A DNA stretch of 34,598 bases from Phallusia fumigata (taxonomy: Eukaryota > Chordata > Ascidiacea > Phlebobranchia > Ascidiidae), in contig QXVZ01033023.1 of NCBI GenBank assembly GCA_008931825.1, positions 1 through 34,598 of the forward strand, given 5' to 3'. The notes beneath the pieces were generated by a model, which was not told where the DNA came from, did not search any database, and saw only the letters and a program-made list of their open reading frames with translations. Position numbers and translations under genes: made by a program. How positions within the stretch are numbered: position 1 is the first letter of the stretch; each line of letters starts with the position of its first letter. Shown here piece after piece: positions 1 through 11,600 of this stretch.

Positions 1-674
1 CCCACTTAAATGCCAGTTTGCCATGCTGGTGTTGGAGTCATTATTTGAGTTGTAGGCCTCAACCTTAAAACCCTACACTGGTACTACTCGACCATGTACT
101 GTAGATTTTGAATGACAGGTAGACAGTGTTTATGCGAATTCGGGTCATTACGCTGAGTTCGGCGTTACTGGCACTTAGCATTAAGAGGCACTCCGAACTT
201 AAACGATATTTTGGTCGCAAACACAGCCACGGGCATCGTCACGGCCTATTGCGCACGCCGAAGTTACGTCACGTATGTACACGCGTTGCCAGCTGGCCGA
301 GAACAAAACGCTTCAGTGGAGCTGGTAAGTGGTGCAGCGTGCAGGGTTGTTGCTGTGGCTGTTTTGGGGTCTGTCCAACTGTGTTTGTGTAAGTTTTGTA
401 CACCATAAGGTTGTCAGGTTTTGGGAAGTTTAAGTTTTGTCATCCTGTTGTTTTGTTCGTCAAAGCGTGTTATTGATTCTCAAAATACTTTAAATATGGC
501 GCAGTCACACAGATCTTAAAAACAGTTCTTAGGAACAAATAGTATAATTCAGCAAAATTGGTTTAGTTTGAAAGGTAGAGGTTTTGCATACTTTATTTGT
601 AACATGGTAAATTATAATGTACAGTCAGTAATAATAATTGTTATTTTTGTTAGTTAGAATCACAGAAAATAGCC
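1..674 (+). promoter_or_regulatory. 5' flank and possible untranslated leader exon of the P5CS gene
   Basis: No protein domain is recognisable here. A strong splice donor (GTAAGT) begins at 325, and pyrimidine-rich acceptor-like tracts end at about 653 and 664, just before the start codon at 675. A leader exon ending at 324 spliced to the coding exon is therefore possible; the acceptor alone could instead receive a trans-spliced leader, which tunicates use. A GC-richer stretch at 210-330 includes TTACGTCA (264-271), a CRE/ATF-like site. The small reading frames in 126-408 have no recognisable homology and are probably not coding. All of this is inference from sequence motifs. Confidence 0.35.
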
Positions 675-3029
675 ATGGCACTGTGCAGAAACACCTTTTG
701 TTTGTCAAAATTTGCTTGGAGGCCATTGTTCTCAGTAAAACTTTGTCGTCAGTCTTCAACTGTACCAGAATCAAGCCTTGTGAAACAATCATCTGACATT
801 CTAACAAGCAAATCCGATGACAGAAAGACTAAGTTTCTAACAAGAGCTGATCTAAATAAAGCAGACAGAATTGTTGTAAAACTTGGCAGTGCTGTCCTGA
901 CAAGGAGTGACCAAGGTGGTATCGCTCTTGGCAGACTGGCATCCATTGTAGAACAAGTTGCTGAACTACATTCCCAAGGTAAAGAGGTTATGATTGTTAC
1001 AAGTGGAGCAGTGGCCTTTGGAAAAAGGCGGCTTGGCAGAGAACTGATGATGAGCCAAAGTGTTCGTGACACAATTCGTCATGGCAATGGTATGTCGAAA
1101 AACAATCACTGCAATGTTGATTCAAAGTCTTGTGCTGCAGTTGGACAGAGTGGACTTGTATCTCTGTATGAGTCCATGTTTGCTCAGTACAGCATTTCAA
1201 CAGCACAAGTCTTGGTGTCCAAACGAGACTTAGACAGAGAGAACCGCATGTACCTGCAATCCACACTTGACAATCTGTTAAGCCTTGCCATCGTGCCAAT
1301 CATAAACACCAATGATGCTGTAACACCACCCCCAGACCCAGAAATTGATGTTGATGGGGCCATAGCAATCCGAGACAATGATAGTTTAGCAGCCCGACTT
1401 GCTGTGCAAACTGGTACTGACCTACTTGTGCTTATGTCAGATGTAGATGGCCTGTATACTGCCCCACCTGGTACTGAAAACTCCAAGCTTTTGCACACTT
1501 TCTCTACCAGGGATAGTGCTGATACAATTGAATTTGGTAAGAAATCATCTGTTGGGACAGGTGGGATGGATTCCAAGCTGCAAGCAGCTGTGTGGTCATT
1601 AGAACATGGTACTTCAGTTGTTATATGCAATGGTTTTAGTCGTGGTTTGGCCTTGTTGGATATTGTGGGTGGAAGAAAAATCGGTACATTCTTTACTGAA
1701 GCAGAAGCTAACAGTACTGATGCTTCCAGTCAGGCACATGATGCTAAAGAAGGCAGCCGTAAGTTGCAGCAACTTGAGGCATCGGAACGCAAAGATATAC
1801 TTCTTAACCTAGCTGAACTTTTGGAAGAAAATGAAGACAAAATAATGTCTGCAAATCATATGGATGTATCAAATGCCAAAAAATCTAAGAGCCTATCTCA
1901 GCCTTTGATGGACAGATTAGTTCTGTCACCAGCCAGGTTGAGAGAACTTGCGAACGGTGTGAGACAGGTTGCAGAAAAGAGTGCTTCAACAGTGGGTCAA
2001 GTTTTATCCAAAAGAAAACTTGCCGAAGATCTTTATGCTGAACAAGTATCGGTGCCAATTGGTGTCCTATTGATCATATTCGAATCTCGGCCGGATTGCC
2101 TTCCCCAAATAGCATCCCTTGCTATTGCTACCGGAAATGGTGTTGTACTCAAAGGAGGAAAGGAAAGTGTGCACACAAATCGCTGTCTGTATGATCTTGT
2201 ACAGCAAGCATTGAGTATACATCATGCTCCGGAAGCGGCACAACTCGTTGAGAGCAGAGACAAAGTTTCTGACCTTATTCAAGATGCTGCTGGCTCCATT
2301 GACCTTATTATACCCCGTGGGTCATCTGATATGGTTCGAGGCATTCAAGAAATGGCTGCAGGTACATCAGTTCCGGTATTGGGCCATAGCGAAGGTATTT
2401 GTCATGTGTATGTGGATCGTGAGTGCAGTGTGGACATGGCAACAAGAGTGGTACAGGATGCAAAATGCAATTATCCTGCAGCATGTAATTCCCTTGAAAC
2501 TTTACTGATACATAAGGATCTCATACACACTTCAGTATTTAAGCAAATTAACGATGTACTACAAGCTGAGGGTGTGAAAGTTCATCTAGGCCCAAAGATT
2601 GCATCAAGATTACTGTTTTCACCATCAGATCCTGCAAATCTTAAACGAGAGTACTCTGCTTTGGAGTGCTCTGTTGAAATTGTTGATGGTGTTGAGGAGG
2701 CTGTTAGGCATATTCATGAACATGGGAGCAGTCATACTGACACAATTGTTACAACCAATGAAGACAAAGCAAATTACTTCTTAAAAAATGTTGACAGTGC
2801 CTGTGTCTTTCACAACACCAGCACAAGGTTTGCCGATGGACAAAGATTGGGACTTGGGGCCGAAGTGGGGGTAAGCACAACCCGTATCCATGCACGGGGG
2901 CCAGTGGGGGCTGAAGGTCTGTTAACATATAAATGGATTGTAAGAGGTGATGGCCATATTGTCAGAGACTTTGCTGCTGATGGAACATTGCAATTTGATC
3001 ACACTGATTTACCAGTTGAAGATCATTAA
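675..3029 (+). CDS. ALDH18A1: Delta-1-pyrroline-5-carboxylate synthase (bifunctional glutamate 5-kinase / gamma-glutamyl phosphate reductase), mitochondrial
   Basis: The enzyme converts glutamate to glutamate 5-semialdehyde/pyrroline-5-carboxylate using ATP and NADPH, the first steps of proline, ornithine and arginine synthesis, in mitochondria. The 784 residues are close to the human length (795). Residues 1-50 are basic and Ser-rich, like a transit peptide. The glutamate kinase domain (about 62-345) shows VKLGSAV (68-74), VTSGAVAFGKRRL (108-120), LMSDVDGLY and GTGGMDSKLQAAV. The reductase domain (about 362-784) shows PIGVLLIIFESRPD (461-474), ATGNGVVLKGGKES and the catalytic-cysteine region KCNYPAACNSLETLL, with the likely nucleophile at about Cys604. 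The start has a good context (GCCATGG). The whole coding region is one uninterrupted frame, unusual against its 26-exon neighbour and against the multi-exon vertebrate gene. The identification is secure; mitochondrial location is inferred from the family and N-terminus. Confidence 0.97.
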   Translation: MALCRNTFCLSKFAWRPLFSVKLCRQSSTVPESSLVKQSSDILTSKSDDRKTKFLTRADLNKADRIVVKLGSAVLTRSDQGGIALGRLASIVEQVAELHSQGKEVMIVTSGAVAFGKRRLGRELMMSQSVRDTIRHGNGMSKNNHCNVDSKSCAAVGQSGLVSLYESMFAQYSISTAQVLVSKRDLDRENRMYLQSTLDNLLSLAIVPIINTNDAVTPPPDPEIDVDGAIAIRDNDSLAARLAVQTGTDLLVLMSDVDGLYTAPPGTENSKLLHTFSTRDSADTIEFGKKSSVGTGGMDSKLQAAVWSLEHGTSVVICNGFSRGLALLDIVGGRKIGTFFTEAEANSTDASSQAHDAKEGSRKLQQLEASERKDILLNLAELLEENEDKIMSANHMDVSNAKKSKSLSQPLMDRLVLSPARLRELANGVRQVAEKSASTVGQVLSKRKLAEDLYAEQVSVPIGVLLIIFESRPDCLPQIASLAIATGNGVVLKGGKESVHTNRCLYDLVQQALSIHHAPEAAQLVESRDKVSDLIQDAAGSIDLIIPRGSSDMVRGIQEMAAGTSVPVLGHSEGICHVYVDRECSVDMATRVVQDAKCNYPAACNSLETLLIHKDLIHTSVFKQINDVLQAEGVKVHLGPKIASRLLFSPSDPANLKREYSALECSVEIVDGVEEAVRHIHEHGSSHTDTIVTTNEDKANYFLKNVDSACVFHNTSTRFADGQRLGLGAEVGVSTTRIHARGPVGAEGLLTYKWIVRGDGHIVRDFAADGTLQFDHTDLPVEDH

Positions 3030-3035
3030 AATGTT

Positions 3036-3041
3036 AATAAA
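3036..3041 (+). terminator. Poly(A) signal AATAAA of the P5CS gene
   Basis: A canonical AATAAA begins only seven bases after the stop codon, implying a very short 3' UTR. A second AATAAA at 3458-3463 would give a 3' UTR of about 450 bases. Sequence alone does not show which one is used. Confidence 0.55.
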
Positions 3042-4942
3042 AATGTGTGAAGTTTTACCTTTTAGATACATGTCCTTTTATAAATTCCAAATGTAAGTTT
3101 GTAAAAATGCAAATTGTGGCTGTTTGTTACCTTTTTGTTTCCTTCTTGGGCATCGGTGGTGCTACTCAATCTTCATCGACATGTGGCACATTTTTAATTT
3201 GAAAAAATGTAACTAAAAGTATGGGAAACACAACAAAAAATCTTTCTGGGACACATAGGTTTCAAAAGCACAGGCTTAAAGTTATCTTGTAGGCAATTTG
3301 TCTTTTTTGTTGTTGAGCATTATTATTTTACCTGATAAGCTGTGAGAATGTTGGTGCGTTTTTTGTAGGTGTGGAAAGGTTTATGGTATTCTTATTTTAC
3401 TGAGTTAAAGCACGGTTTCATGACAAGTTTGTTGTGTGCAATATTGCAAACTACCAAAATAAAAATACCTAACTACCTTATAAAAATCATGTTGTATGTT
3501 TAACATATGCAAAAACTTAAAAAAATTTAGATACCAAATTTCAGTTTGTGTGCATAAAAACCAATGGCAACGTTACTTTGTGTTTTATTAAAACCATTTT
3601 GTAAGTGTGCCATTTTTTGTACAAAATTGGTGCCTTTGTGTAAGAGTTGTGTGTTTTAAAGTGTTTTCAATGTACCGTGCTTGTTTTCCTGCCAAACCAA
3701 TGCAATACACATTCTTTGCTTCTTGTACGCTATTTCCTGTCCATTGCCATGCGTTGCTTCAGGCTTCTCATTCGAACTACAAAGCATACCAAAAAACAAG
3801 AGTTTTGATGCTCAAAACGGTTTGGCAGTTTAGTCATATCACACACAACACACGTGAACTGCGAGACGGATAATAGTAACCCGAAGATTATTAACGGAAT
3901 TTATTGCAACATTTTACACACAAACAAATCTCAAACATTTTTTTGCCCAAACTAAATCGTTCAAACCGTTTTGCCCTTTGCTGAATATAAGGCCGAAATT
4001 ATGAGCGCACTTTTTGTGCAGAAAAACGGCGATATGGTTTGCTGTTTTAAAGGTCACAATTACTTTTTGGTGCGGCAAAATCGCATTTCAAATACCGCGT
4101 AACGAATTTTTGTTTAGTAATCTAGCTGATAACACGAAGATTGGGATTACTAAATCCGCTCGTTGCATTTTGTCCTTTCACGGATGCAAACTTGCGCAAC
4201 AAAACAGGCGGACAAACCGCCTTGGGTATCAGGCTCCGTTGCCGCTTATCTGTTATGGTTTCAAACAAACAGACGAAATAAACTTTAACGAATTCTGGTT
4301 ACTCAATCGCCGAAATACCTTTCTTGAATCTTATCAGAGTAGCAAATACTGACTGAATGAGCGGTTACTGTTCTCAGTAATAACACGAAAAACCAACAAT
4401 AATAATGTAGCGACTCTTGTAAGAGAACACTCCAACGGCGTAACTCTTCCTTTAATTCAATTATAATGAACATGAGCCTAATTTCCAATGCCTTGCTCCA
4501 TACCAGCTACTCCAAATGTGACATCTCATAAAACCAACAACAAGCGTCTCAATTGAGCAAACCTGTTTTTGTGCGATTTGAATATTTTGATAAATGGAGC
4601 TGTAATGCTAATTTCAAATTTTTGAAGGATGTAGTAACATTTTACTTTTATTTGAACAAAAACAAATGTTTTATATTTCGTAACGAATCTTTTTTCTGTG
4701 ATGTCAAATCAATTGCTATCGAATATAGTAGCAGTGGTTTTGTTCCCGATTTCAGATCAACTTTTATTTTAGAACCTTTTCGCATTTGTTAGAACAATTT
4801 AAACGATATTAACAGTAAACAAATACCAAAAACAGAAATTCCTGTGTCTTTTATCTTCTTCGCAACGTTGGCCCAAAAACAAATAAAAATAGGTCACATG
4901 CCTAAGTCACCACCTCACGGATACCGCCGCCCCCCTTACCCA

Positions 4943-4950
4943 TGACGTCA
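4943..4950. promoter_or_regulatory. Perfect CRE palindrome TGACGTCA upstream of the receptor gene
   Basis: The full 8-base cAMP-response-element palindrome sits in the GC-richer patch, about 690 bases upstream of the proposed receptor start. It is a known site for CREB/ATF bZIP factors. Its function here is inference from position only. Confidence 0.35.
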
Positions 4951-5430
4951 TACTTGTTTGTTCCACACCTTGAAGCGCGGTCGTATCGCCGCCGCGCAGC
5001 TAGCTATTATGACAGCACTCTGTTGCGACCACAAGAAGCATGAGGACACCCACGGGTAACCGCATTAAGCATCTTGCTACAGCTCAGGGTGCAAGAATAG
5101 TTCCTGATGAGTTTGCGCATTTCCCAATGGAACTTGCAAGATGCCTTTGAACTTGGTGGGAGGCGACAGAGCAGCTGCTTGTGCTATGCCAGACGTTTTC
5201 GTTGGCTTCCATGCCAGTACTCTGCGTAATTGCCACAATGTAGTGATTACGAGTGGCATGCGCTACGAGGGATAACCTGATTTGCGTGTACTTAACCAAT
5301 ACTGTCCAAGGTAAAGATGGTGTTCATGAGCGCCTCCAGAAAATTTTCCAAGAGGCGCCAAATCTTAGTACTTCCACACACACATATATATATATCTCTG
5401 TATACTGAAATTATGATAGAATGTATATCA

Positions 5431-5518
5431 ACAACAAAGTACATTTTTTCGGGATTCCAGAGTTGAGTTTATTTCGCTTAGTGAAAGAAAACATAGCGAC
5501 ACAATAGCACTAAATCAA
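5431..5518. repeat. Dispersed repeat, copy 1 (second copy at 20431-20518)
   Basis: The segment shares a gapped but clear match with 20431-20518 in intron 8, best at the end, where both read GACACAATAGCACTAAA (one base differs at the first position). No terminal inverted repeats or coding content were seen. Confidence 0.45.
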
Positions 5519-5630
5519 TCACCAGGCCGGAAAGAGCTGCGTAAAAATGTTAAGGGCACAATTGGTGGATCAAGGTCTAACGCGCTGCCGCTACACCGCA
5601 AGCTCTTGGCCCTACGTGCCGGCGTCCACA

Positions 5631-5694
5631 ATGGTGTTCTTGCTTTTGCTTGGTCTAAACGCGTTTTTAGTCGCCTTGGAGTTGGGCGTTGACG
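5631..5694 (+). CDS. Receptor exon 1: start codon and signal peptide
   Basis: It encodes MVFLLLLGLNAFLVALELGVD, a textbook signal peptide, and ends at a strong donor (G|GTATGT) in phase 1. That phase is what exon 2 requires, because an in-frame stop just upstream of 12852 fixes the exon 2 border. The start context is ACAATGG. An in-frame ATG at 5547 would add 28 residues ahead of the hydrophobic core. The distance to exon 2 (7.1 kb) makes this the least certain exon, and an undetected phase-1 exon could lie between. Confidence 0.55.
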
Positions 5695-8600
5695 GTATGT
5701 TGGGCCCTAGAGTTTTCAAATTCCTTTGAAATAATTAACCCTGAAAGTTTTTTTTCTTCCCTGCGTGTTATGATCTCGGACGAACCCTAGACGACTGATT
5801 CATCAAGCCTCAGGGGTTCAATTTAACCCAGTTTGAAACCACTGCTCTATGATGTTAAGGTTGTTGTTAAATAATATCTCGAGGGGGCTAATTGTACACA
5901 AAAATAAAACATATTTCTCTGCGATTATCTTTAAAAGAACTAAAACAACATAAAAGTGGCTCTCAAACACCAAGGCTTACGTATCGGGAGTTTGTGAGTC
6001 CTGTTTACCGCAACCTTACCGGCGTTATGTCGATAGTACACATTGGCTTCAAAGGTCGACCACGATGTGTTATCGATCGGGCTTTGACACAGACGTGCAT
6101 TCCCACGGCCAAATCTATGATGCATCAACTCGCTAATAGCGTAAAAACTCCTCGAGGGGTTGCCTTCTAATCGTAGCGCCCGCCCATGCCCGCAATCCCC
6201 CTGGGCCTATTAACTGTTGAGCGTTGATAGACAGAACAACATCTTGCGCCGCAATGACGGCATTGTGGCCAACGTAAAAGATATAAATAGGCAACAAGGC
6301 ATTGTAGACGCATTTAAATTGCCCGCGCTGTCGCAAATCACGCGTAACTTACATATTGCAAACCGGCTATGCAGAAAGCTATGCAAACTGCAAATCGATC
6401 AAGGGCACTCCTACCCTGTTGCCGAACCCGACTGTTTTTAAGCCATTACTTTTGTATTGTACTTTCGCTTTTCGCAATATGTACCACAGCCCCGTAAAGG
6501 TTGAAATGTTTAGTTTGTATTTTGTCTTGAGTTATTTCTTCTAACATGAGCCTCGTTTGGCTCGAGTCCTGGCGTGCAGTAATGGGTTATATTTAAACAG
6601 CGATACGTTTTTTAACTGATTATCTGTGCATTTATTAAACAACATTAAGTCATTTGTTTCGTAAACGAGTAAAACCTAGATGTATCATTTTAAAACTGCT
6701 TTCAACAGTTGGTATTTTACCTTGACTTTGGAGAATAGCGCAATGGAAAATCGTCAATTAGTGCTGAACAAAACAGCCTCGGTTGAACCACAGTGTGTGA
6801 GGTGTAATGTGTTCTGAAATAATATTGCAATATTATGGCCGGGTCCGATTCTTTTCCTTGAAGCCAAGATCTTTTTTGTCGCCAGAATGTCACTGTGCTC
6901 TTATGGATGTTTTGTATGTCATCAGTCTGCGCCTCGTGTCTAGGCCGCGGTTAATAACCTCCATTACACGGGATTACTGTGTTGTTTTTGCCGTTCACAA
7001 CTCCAGGGTTCCCGACCAGCCGTAAGTGTTGGTTCGTCGGGTGTTTAGCAATTTTGTCGGTGACTTTTGAGTTGTTGAAAGCCCAGGACTTGGAATGATA
7101 AATGGGCTGGACATAATGTCTTGTCCAAGCAGTGACATGATTGTTATATGTTTTGTGGGAAATCAGATTTCATACAACAATCAAGCCCGTTAAGACCCAT
7201 TTGTGTGATTAATATTAAGCTTGGTCGAATTCTTTTTGTATTTGCCTAAAGTAGACTCAAACATCCGCAATTTAATTGCAATAATAACTGACAGAAAAAT
7301 GGATAATACGCATTATCTTGGTGGCCTTTAAATTAAAAAGTACCCACACATTCTACAATAGGTGAAAATGTAAAGAAAATTATCTAGAAACAAAACAAGC
7401 TTAGTAAAGTCCACGAAATTTTTGCTGCCAATGAGCATAAAACATTCGTTTGCTTTAAGTGACAAAATGCTGAGGGACAAAAAATATCCTTACTGTGGGT
7501 TTTCACAATATCCTAATTAAATTGTGAAGACCTACAGTAACCTTATGCACGTAAACTCGGTTCCTTATATGACACGCAAAACGGCATGTGACTAATGACA
7601 AACAGAATCCTGTCTAGTTAAACAATAAGATGTATATGACTCACCCAGGCCATGCACGTCCCACTGAACTTTCCTATATTACATTTCTTGCCACGAATTC
7701 CCTGGGTATCAAAGTATTAGCCTTCGAAGTCAAACGCAATATCACATAAGCAATATCGAGTCTGTAGCCATGCAGATAGAGGAAATATTGAGTTTCAAGG
7801 GGTGGGATTGACGAATTCCCTACGCGTATCAGTCTTAACGTGACCGGAGCTAAAGAGTCCTTGTGGAGGTTCTTGACCTTCAATGTTAACATTTTTGACG
7901 TGCTCTACTCACATCTGTTCAAGGATTAAAGGTTAATTTTCCAATTCCTTGCTGACTCGATATGCCCAATGGCCGACGTGGTTTTGTTGGCAGCAAAAAA
8001 GATGATGCACCAGCGGGGATATAGGTCTGAATGTAATGACCGGTTTTGCAGCTGTTTTGGCAACCTGTTAAAGCTAGGATTGTTTCGTGCAACTCATTTT
8101 AAAATGGATTTTATAGTGAAAACTTGGATCGCTAGTGGCTGGTAGCATAGAGTTGTCAATTGTGCTCNCAGGCCATGCACGTCCCACTGAACTTTCCTAT
8201 ATTACATTTCTTGCCACGAATTCCCTGGGTATCAAAGTATTAGCCTTCGAAGTCAAACGCAATATCACATAAGCAATATCGAGCCTGTAGCCATGCAGAT
8301 AGAGGAAATATTGAGTTTCAAGGGGTGGGATTGACGAATTCCCTACGCGTATCAGTCTTAACGTGACCGGAGCTAAAGAGTCCTTGTGGAGGTTCTTGAC
8401 CTTCAATGTTAACATTTTTGACGTGCTCTACTCACATCTGTTCAAGGATTAAAGGTTAATTTTCCAATTCCTTGCTGACTCGATATGCCCAATGGCCGAC
8501 GTGGTTTTGTTGGCAGCAAAAAAGATGATGCACCAGCGGGGATATAGGTCTGAATGTAATGACCGGTTTTGCAGCTGTTTTGGCAACCTGTTAAAGCTAG

Positions 8601-11600
8601 GATTGTTTCGTGCAACTCATTTTAAAATGGATTTTATAGTGAAAACTTGGATCGCTAGTGGCTGGTAGCATAGAGTTGTCAATTGTGCTCTTCACCCATG
8701 ATACATATACAGTACTGTACTGCATAAAACAACAGCCGGTTCTGATAGGCCTTTTGAATGTTACGCCCATCTAATCCTTCCCAAAGTATTTTTTCTTCGC
8801 TGTGTGGCATAAAAACATGATCATCATGTTACAAATATGCCAAACTTGTATGTTTAGGGCAGTGGTTCCCAACCTTTTATGGCTGGACAGGTGATGCAGG
8901 CCAAACCAGTTGTTACCTATGTGTGGTAAAAAGTCATAAAAATATCACAGATCTGTCTGCGTTTGTAAAAATATTACATATCTGTCGCGACCCCCAGAAT
9001 ACCTCTCAGCGACCCCCGGGTTGGGAACCACTGGTTTAGGGGGAACAAGCGTTTTATTTCCAAGAAAAATGTTTCTGAACCATTCATTCTAGTCTAGCCA
9101 ATAGCCTCACCGAAAAAGCTTGTTTCAAGGAACGTGCGTCTATTGCAACGTGAAGCTAACCCGCGGAGGACAAAAATATTGGTAAAACGGTCGCGTGACG
9201 TCTGTTGTGCGACATATAAACCGATATCAAGCGTATGTGACAAGAAATCTCGCGACCTTTCACAAGCTGTCTTCTGTAACTTGATACCACACTAATTGAC
9301 TTGAAATTGGATTGGTATGAGCCGAAGACGACAGGNACCGAAAAAGCTTGTTTCAAGGAACGTGCGTCTATTGCAACGTGAAGCTAACCCGCGGAGGACA
9401 AAAATATTGGTAAAACGGTCGCGTGACGTCTGTTGTGCGACATATAAACCGATATCAAGCGTATGTGACAAGAAATCCCGCGACCTTTCACAAGCTGTCT
9501 TCTGTAACTTGATACCACACTAATTGACTTGAAATTGGATTGGTATGAGCCGAAGACGACAGGCGGTATTGTTTTGACCTGTTATGTGGTTCCACTGCGT
9601 TCGTTTATCGTTCACTGGAAGTGGTTTGCGGGCGAGTTATATGCAGTGGGGCGTGTAGTGTGGGAGATTTTGGGCGTTCATACGAATGAATACAAATTAC
9701 ATTCCAGTGCGTTCGAATACAATCTTGTTAATGACGCATACTGCTCAATACTAGAAACAAGCGTCAGTCATGTATATGGCGTTTTTCACATGAACTAACC
9801 ATCTATATCATTTCTCACGGAAGGTGATATCTGTTTTTTTATGCACGATGTATAAGACAGACACAACCCTACTATCTTAGACGACCGTTACATACGGCTC
9901 TAAGCAGAACACGATGCGGAGTTTATCGTACATTTTTATGACTTCATTTAGAGGCATTGTTTTACGTTTAGTTTACAACTAACGGACATTCGCACGTTTA
10001 TCATCTGAACAGACTTACGACTACGTGACTGCATAATAAACAACAAAAAGTAAAGTGTTGTAAAATTGTCGCTTCTGGCCCCTGCTAGTTCAATTCTGTA
10101 GTGTCCGGTCGTTTAGGTGTTGTTGTCGAATTTTGTTTTTTAAAAATAAACGCATCTACGTGCGTTTACGGCACCTTCTTGACGCCTAGTGCATACTTTT
10201 GTCGAAGTGTCGGTCCTGTATCTTAGTTTGGTTGGAGCAGTTTAACACATTATCTGCCTCCAGTCTATCTGCCTGTCGGACAGGTACCGAATCCCTTGAA
10301 ATCCAGCATTAAACACGATTAAAAATTATAGAACTCTTTCAATTATGTACACAATTTACGGTTATAAATAATCTAAGTGGAAAAATACAAGCAATTACCA
10401 GCGTGTTAAGCATTTTCTAAGACGAAACGTAGAAAATGCAATGCACACAAAGGATTGCACCTTCTTATTGCGTCTTCCTAATATGATTCAGATGTAAAGG
10501 TTTCAGCAAACAAACAGTAGGCGACTATACGCATTTAGGACGTTTTCAGGCAATGTTTTCAAGCCTTCACTATACCCAATGTCGCATAATATTGCGTGCC
10601 GACGTCGCCACCCCTGGCGCGCACTGCGTCACCTAATGTCAAGGTTACCTGTGGTCACGCCAAGTGTTGAATCGTCTGCGTACGACTCTAAATGCCAGCC
10701 TCGTGATATTGCTGTAAGCTTAAATGAGTTGGTTTGGTTTGTGATGCCTGGCCCGATGCTTGGAACGTCGGTGACCCCACAAACTGAGTTGACACTGTTG
10801 TTGCTTCGGTTTGCTTGTGTTTACCGTTCCTATTTGGTTAACTTGGAAATGTTGTTTCACGTTGTTTGTTTGCCGGCTTAGGGAGCCACATACCAAAACC
10901 GTCATCCGAATGATCGATTAGCTCAATCCTAGGGAAGTTTTTTTTCACTTTTTCGACAAATATTTACGATTTAAACCCGGATAACCGTGTAACTGCAGAA
11001 CCTTCCGAAAAACATTGCGAATGTATACACCATTACGTCGTTTGTTTTGTCTGCAAGTAGTCATGCACAATTGCGGATTTGAAATGTTTTGGATAAAACG
11101 ACAAACTACAGGCCACGTAATCAGTAAAACACGTTGAATATTTAAATCCCACGCAAGACTATTTATCACATAACTAATTTTTAACATTTAAAAACAAGAT
11201 GAAACACTTGTGAACTCAAGATACGGACTTAAAAAATATATTAATTTTTTGCACCGATGGTGAAAACAGCGATAGTCGAAACGTTTGCTAAAATGTATGC
11301 ACTAAAGACGACATCTCTGGCAGTTATGTGGTTAGTTAAGGTGACTAACNTTGTTGATTTCGGGGTGAATGGTGTTTTTTTGCCTAGTGTTTTTGTTATT
11401 TCTCACGGCTTGCAGGATTTTTTTACGTTATTGATTTAATTGTGCAAAGAATTGTAAATGTGTGACATTTTGTTTCCCCGACCGACGTTGAAAAACACTT
11501 GCTGTAAAAACCGTAAACAAGCTACTTTACCCATTGATAATGCAGAATGGCAGTAGGCCTAAAGTTCCATTTTTCAGACTTATTCAACGGTTTTAGCAGT

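Larger units (their letters stand above)
3042..5546. other. Intergenic region, no gene recognised
   Basis: About 2.5 kb of AT-rich sequence lies between the P5CS gene and the receptor gene. Short open frames occur on both strands (for example 3607-3873, 4014-4352, 5077-5299), but none shows a recognisable domain, codon bias or splice context. The patch 4900-5300 is richer in GC and holds the CRE listed separately. A short TA microsatellite lies at about 5383-5395. A dispersed repeat at 5431-5518 is also found at 20431-20518. Confidence 0.6.

Noticed and set aside
126..408. Two overlapping small frames with Cys-rich ends upstream of P5CS
   Set aside because: No signal peptide, family match or splice support; better explained as leader or promoter DNA.
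1184..1630. Long minus-strand frame within P5CS
   Set aside because: Antisense shadow of a well-conserved enzyme sequence.
7674..8415. Identical 72-codon minus-strand frame occurring twice
   Set aside because: The repetition comes from the contig-overlap duplication, and the protein has no recognisable features.
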